Both the position numbers and the translations under genes were made by a program. The notes under the pieces were generated by a model, which was not told the origin of the DNA, did not search any database, and saw nothing but the letters and a program-made list of their open reading frames with translations. This document shows, one piece after another, positions 5,928 through 7,687 of a DNA stretch of 7,687 nucleotides. The first letter of the stretch is position 1, and the number at the start of each line of letters is the position of its first letter. This stretch comes from an uncultured Bacilli bacterium (GTDB lineage: Bacteria > Bacillota_I > Bacilli_A > RF39 > UBA660): contig CALVSV010000146.1 in NCBI GenBank assembly GCA_944359595.1, positions 1-7,687 on the forward strand, in the 5' to 3' direction.

Positions 5928-7010
5928 ATGAGAAAAAAAATATTAACAATTATAATTATAATATTAGCAATTGCTTTAGGTGCATTTTCAACATATTTTA
6001 TTTTAACCAAAACTAATGCTGGTGTAAGGACCATTTACAACAATAAAAATGTTAATATAACATCAAACGACAGCATAAATGAATCAATAAACAAAGTTTA
6101 TGATGCAGTTGTTGTTGTTGAAACGTTAAGAGATGATACTGCAATTAGTAGTGGTACAGGTTTTATTTACAAAAGTGAAGACGGTAAAGGTTATTTAATT
6201 ACAAACAATCATGTAATATCACAAGGAAACAATTTTAACGTAATACTAAGTGATGGTCAAAGTGCAGAAGCTGAATTATTAGGAAATGATGTTTATTCTG
6301 ATTTAGCTGTTCTATCAATTGATGAAAAATATGTTACAACTGTTGCGCAAATAGGTTCTAGTTCTGATATGAACATAGGTGATACAGTATTTACAGTAGG
6401 TGCACCATTAAGTGATGAATATAGTGGTACAGTAACAAAGGGTATTATTTCAGGAAAAGATAGAATGGTATCTGTAACATTAGGTAGTGGTGCTGATTAT
6501 ATGATGAACGTTTTACAAACAGATGCATCAATTAATCCTGGGAACAGTGGAGGACCATTGTGTAATATCAATGGAGAAGTAATAGGAATTAACTCATTAA
6601 AATTAGTTGAAGATGAAGTAGAAGGTATTGGTTTTGCAATACCGATGGATGAAGCAATGGTATATGTTGAACAACTTGAAAAAGGTGATGAAATACAAAG
6701 ACCAATGCTAGGTGTATCACTACTTAATACTACAGATAGTTATGAATTATATTTATCAGGTATAATACTTACTAGAAACAGTCCAGAAGGTGTAGTAGTT
6801 GGAAGTGTAACAGATGATTCACCAGCGGATAAATCAGGACTTGAAAAAGGTGATATTATTACTAAACTAGGTGATGAAGAAGTAACATCAAGAGCTGAAT
6901 TAAGATATCAATTATATAAATATAAAATTGGTGATAAAATGAATGTAACGTACTATCGTGATGGTGAAAGCCATGATGTAGAAGTTACATTAGATGAATC
7001 ACTAGAATAA
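5928..7010 (+). CDS. htrA: Membrane-anchored HtrA/DegP-like serine protease with one PDZ domain
   Basis: The 360-residue protein starts MRKK followed by a hydrophobic helix (about residues 5-26), a signal anchor that puts the rest outside the membrane. The trypsin-like domain has SSGTGFIY, then YLITNNHV with catalytic H95, YSDLAVLSI with D125 and NPGNSGGPL with nucleophile S207; the triad is complete. IGFAIPMDEA closes the protease domain. A single PDZ domain (about 258-355) shows RPMLGVSL, GVVVGSVTDDSPADKSGLEKGDIITKLGDEEV in successive strands, and a final beta strand near VEVTLDES. HtrA proteases degrade or refold misfolded exported proteins under stress. The gene begins one base after the Abi_2 stop with only a weak GTGGTG site (5910-5915), suggesting translational coupling. 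It ends 10 bases before a strong terminator. No CtsR or CssR-type box was recognised upstream. Confidence 0.95.
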   Translation: MRKKILTIIIIILAIALGAFSTYFILTKTNAGVRTIYNNKNVNITSNDSINESINKVYDAVVVVETLRDDTAISSGTGFIYKSEDGKGYLITNNHVISQGNNFNVILSDGQSAEAELLGNDVYSDLAVLSIDEKYVTTVAQIGSSSDMNIGDTVFTVGAPLSDEYSGTVTKGIISGKDRMVSVTLGSGADYMMNVLQTDASINPGNSGGPLCNINGEVIGINSLKLVEDEVEGIGFAIPMDEAMVYVEQLEKGDEIQRPMLGVSLLNTTDSYELYLSGIILTRNSPEGVVVGSVTDDSPADKSGLEKGDIITKLGDEEVTSRAELRYQLYKYKIGDKMNVTYYRDGESHDVEVTLDESLE

Positions 7011-7020
7011 TTTATAAAAG

Positions 7021-7063
7021 CAAGAATTTAGAGAGTGAAAACTTTCAAATTCTTGTTTTTTTT
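7021..7063 (+). terminator. Rho-independent terminator of the Abi_2-HtrA operon
   Basis: CAAGAATTT (7021-7029) pairs with AAATTCTTG (7047-7055). Inside, GAGAGT and ACTTTC pair (one G-U) around a GAAA loop, leaving only A7030 bulged. Eight T follow at 7056-7063. It shields the rRNA promoter 50 bases downstream from readthrough. Confidence 0.93.
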
Positions 7064-7075
7064 ACTGTTTTTGTC

Positions 7076-7111
7076 AAAAAAAGTAATTTTTTCAAAAAAA
7101 AGGGCAAAAAA
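7076..7111 (+). promoter_or_regulatory. Phased A/T tracts upstream of the rRNA promoter (UP-element-like)
   Basis: Runs of seven A (7076-7082), six T (7087-7092), eight A (7094-7101) and six A (7106-7111) are centred about 8-11 bases apart, directly ahead of the -35 box. This is the position and composition of an UP element that binds the RNA polymerase alpha C-terminal domain, and it may also bend the DNA. Confidence 0.5.
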
Positions 7112-7114
7112 GTA

Positions 7115-7144
7115 TTGACAAGAGTAGTAGAGACGTGATATATT
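7115..7144 (+). promoter_or_regulatory. rRNA operon promoter
   Basis: Perfect TTGACA (7115-7120), 18 bases, then TATATT (7139-7144) preceded by TGA (extended -10). Transcription would begin near 7151, about 106 bases ahead of mature 16S. Only one promoter is evident; many Bacillota rrn operons have two in tandem. Confidence 0.85.
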
Positions 7145-7150
7145 AGATGC

Positions 7151-7256
7151 GTTCCTCAAGAGAAGAGGGAGAGAAGATCTTTGAAAACTAAGTAAAATCC
7201 TTGAGTAAATAAGTCAGGAGAAAACGATAAAGAGAAAAATAAAAAAAGAGAGAAAA
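7151..7256 (+). other. 16S rRNA leader with boxA-like antitermination site
   Basis: The transcribed leader contains a small hairpin (TTCCTC 7152-7157 with GAGGGA 7165-7170) and TCTTTGAAAACTAA at 7178-7191. The latter matches the rrn boxA/leader element (TCTTTGAAAA) bound by NusB-NusE in antitermination. From about 7217 to the 16S start the leader is almost pure purine. The RNase III processing stem cannot be judged because its partner lies beyond the window. Confidence 0.7.

Positions 7257-7687
<431 letters not shown>

Overview
The window comes from a very AT-rich, low-GC Gram-positive-like bacterium. The 16S rRNA start at the right edge has features (a GGAACTGAGACACGGTCC segment and TTAGGAATATTCGTCAATGGG) that resemble the Mollicutes RF39 / Erysipelotrichia side of the Bacillota. 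That placement is from memory and was not searched. Trp is written TGG in every intact gene and no intact gene contains an in-frame TGA or TAG, so the standard bacterial code applies.

Left part (1-1508). After the last codons of an upstream gene come a small MazG-like nucleotide pyrophosphohydrolase gene and a decayed dinD (DNA-damage-inducible protein D). The dinD copy carries two Trp-to-stop changes and a one-base deletion. Next is htpG (Hsp90), whose promoter sits inside a CIRCE operator for the HrcA repressor. It ends in a rho-independent terminator that faces a second terminator serving the minus-strand genes.

Middle part (3426-4970). A minus-strand pair holds a zinc-dependent phospholipase C family gene, cut by one in-frame TAA with about 80 homologous-looking codons left downstream, and then a small unrecognised protein. 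A 133-base divergent promoter region separates it from the plus-strand genes to the right.

Right part (4973-7687). An Abi_2 family protein (HEPN-type R-x4-H motif, abortive-infection class) is followed after one base by a membrane-anchored HtrA serine protease with an intact His-Asp-Ser triad and one PDZ domain. This pair looks like one operon and ends in a strong terminator. A classical rRNA promoter with phased A-tracts, a boxA-like leader and the first ~430 bases of 16S rRNA follow.

HtpG and HtrA are protein-quality-control functions, MazG and DinD remnants belong to nucleotide and DNA-damage housekeeping, and Abi_2 is a probable defence gene. Broken genes in two separate places (four lesions in all) suggest ongoing gene loss, unless some are assembly errors. 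The most unusual items are the Abi_2-HtrA pairing, the CIRCE control of htpG, and the single-stop split phospholipase-family gene.
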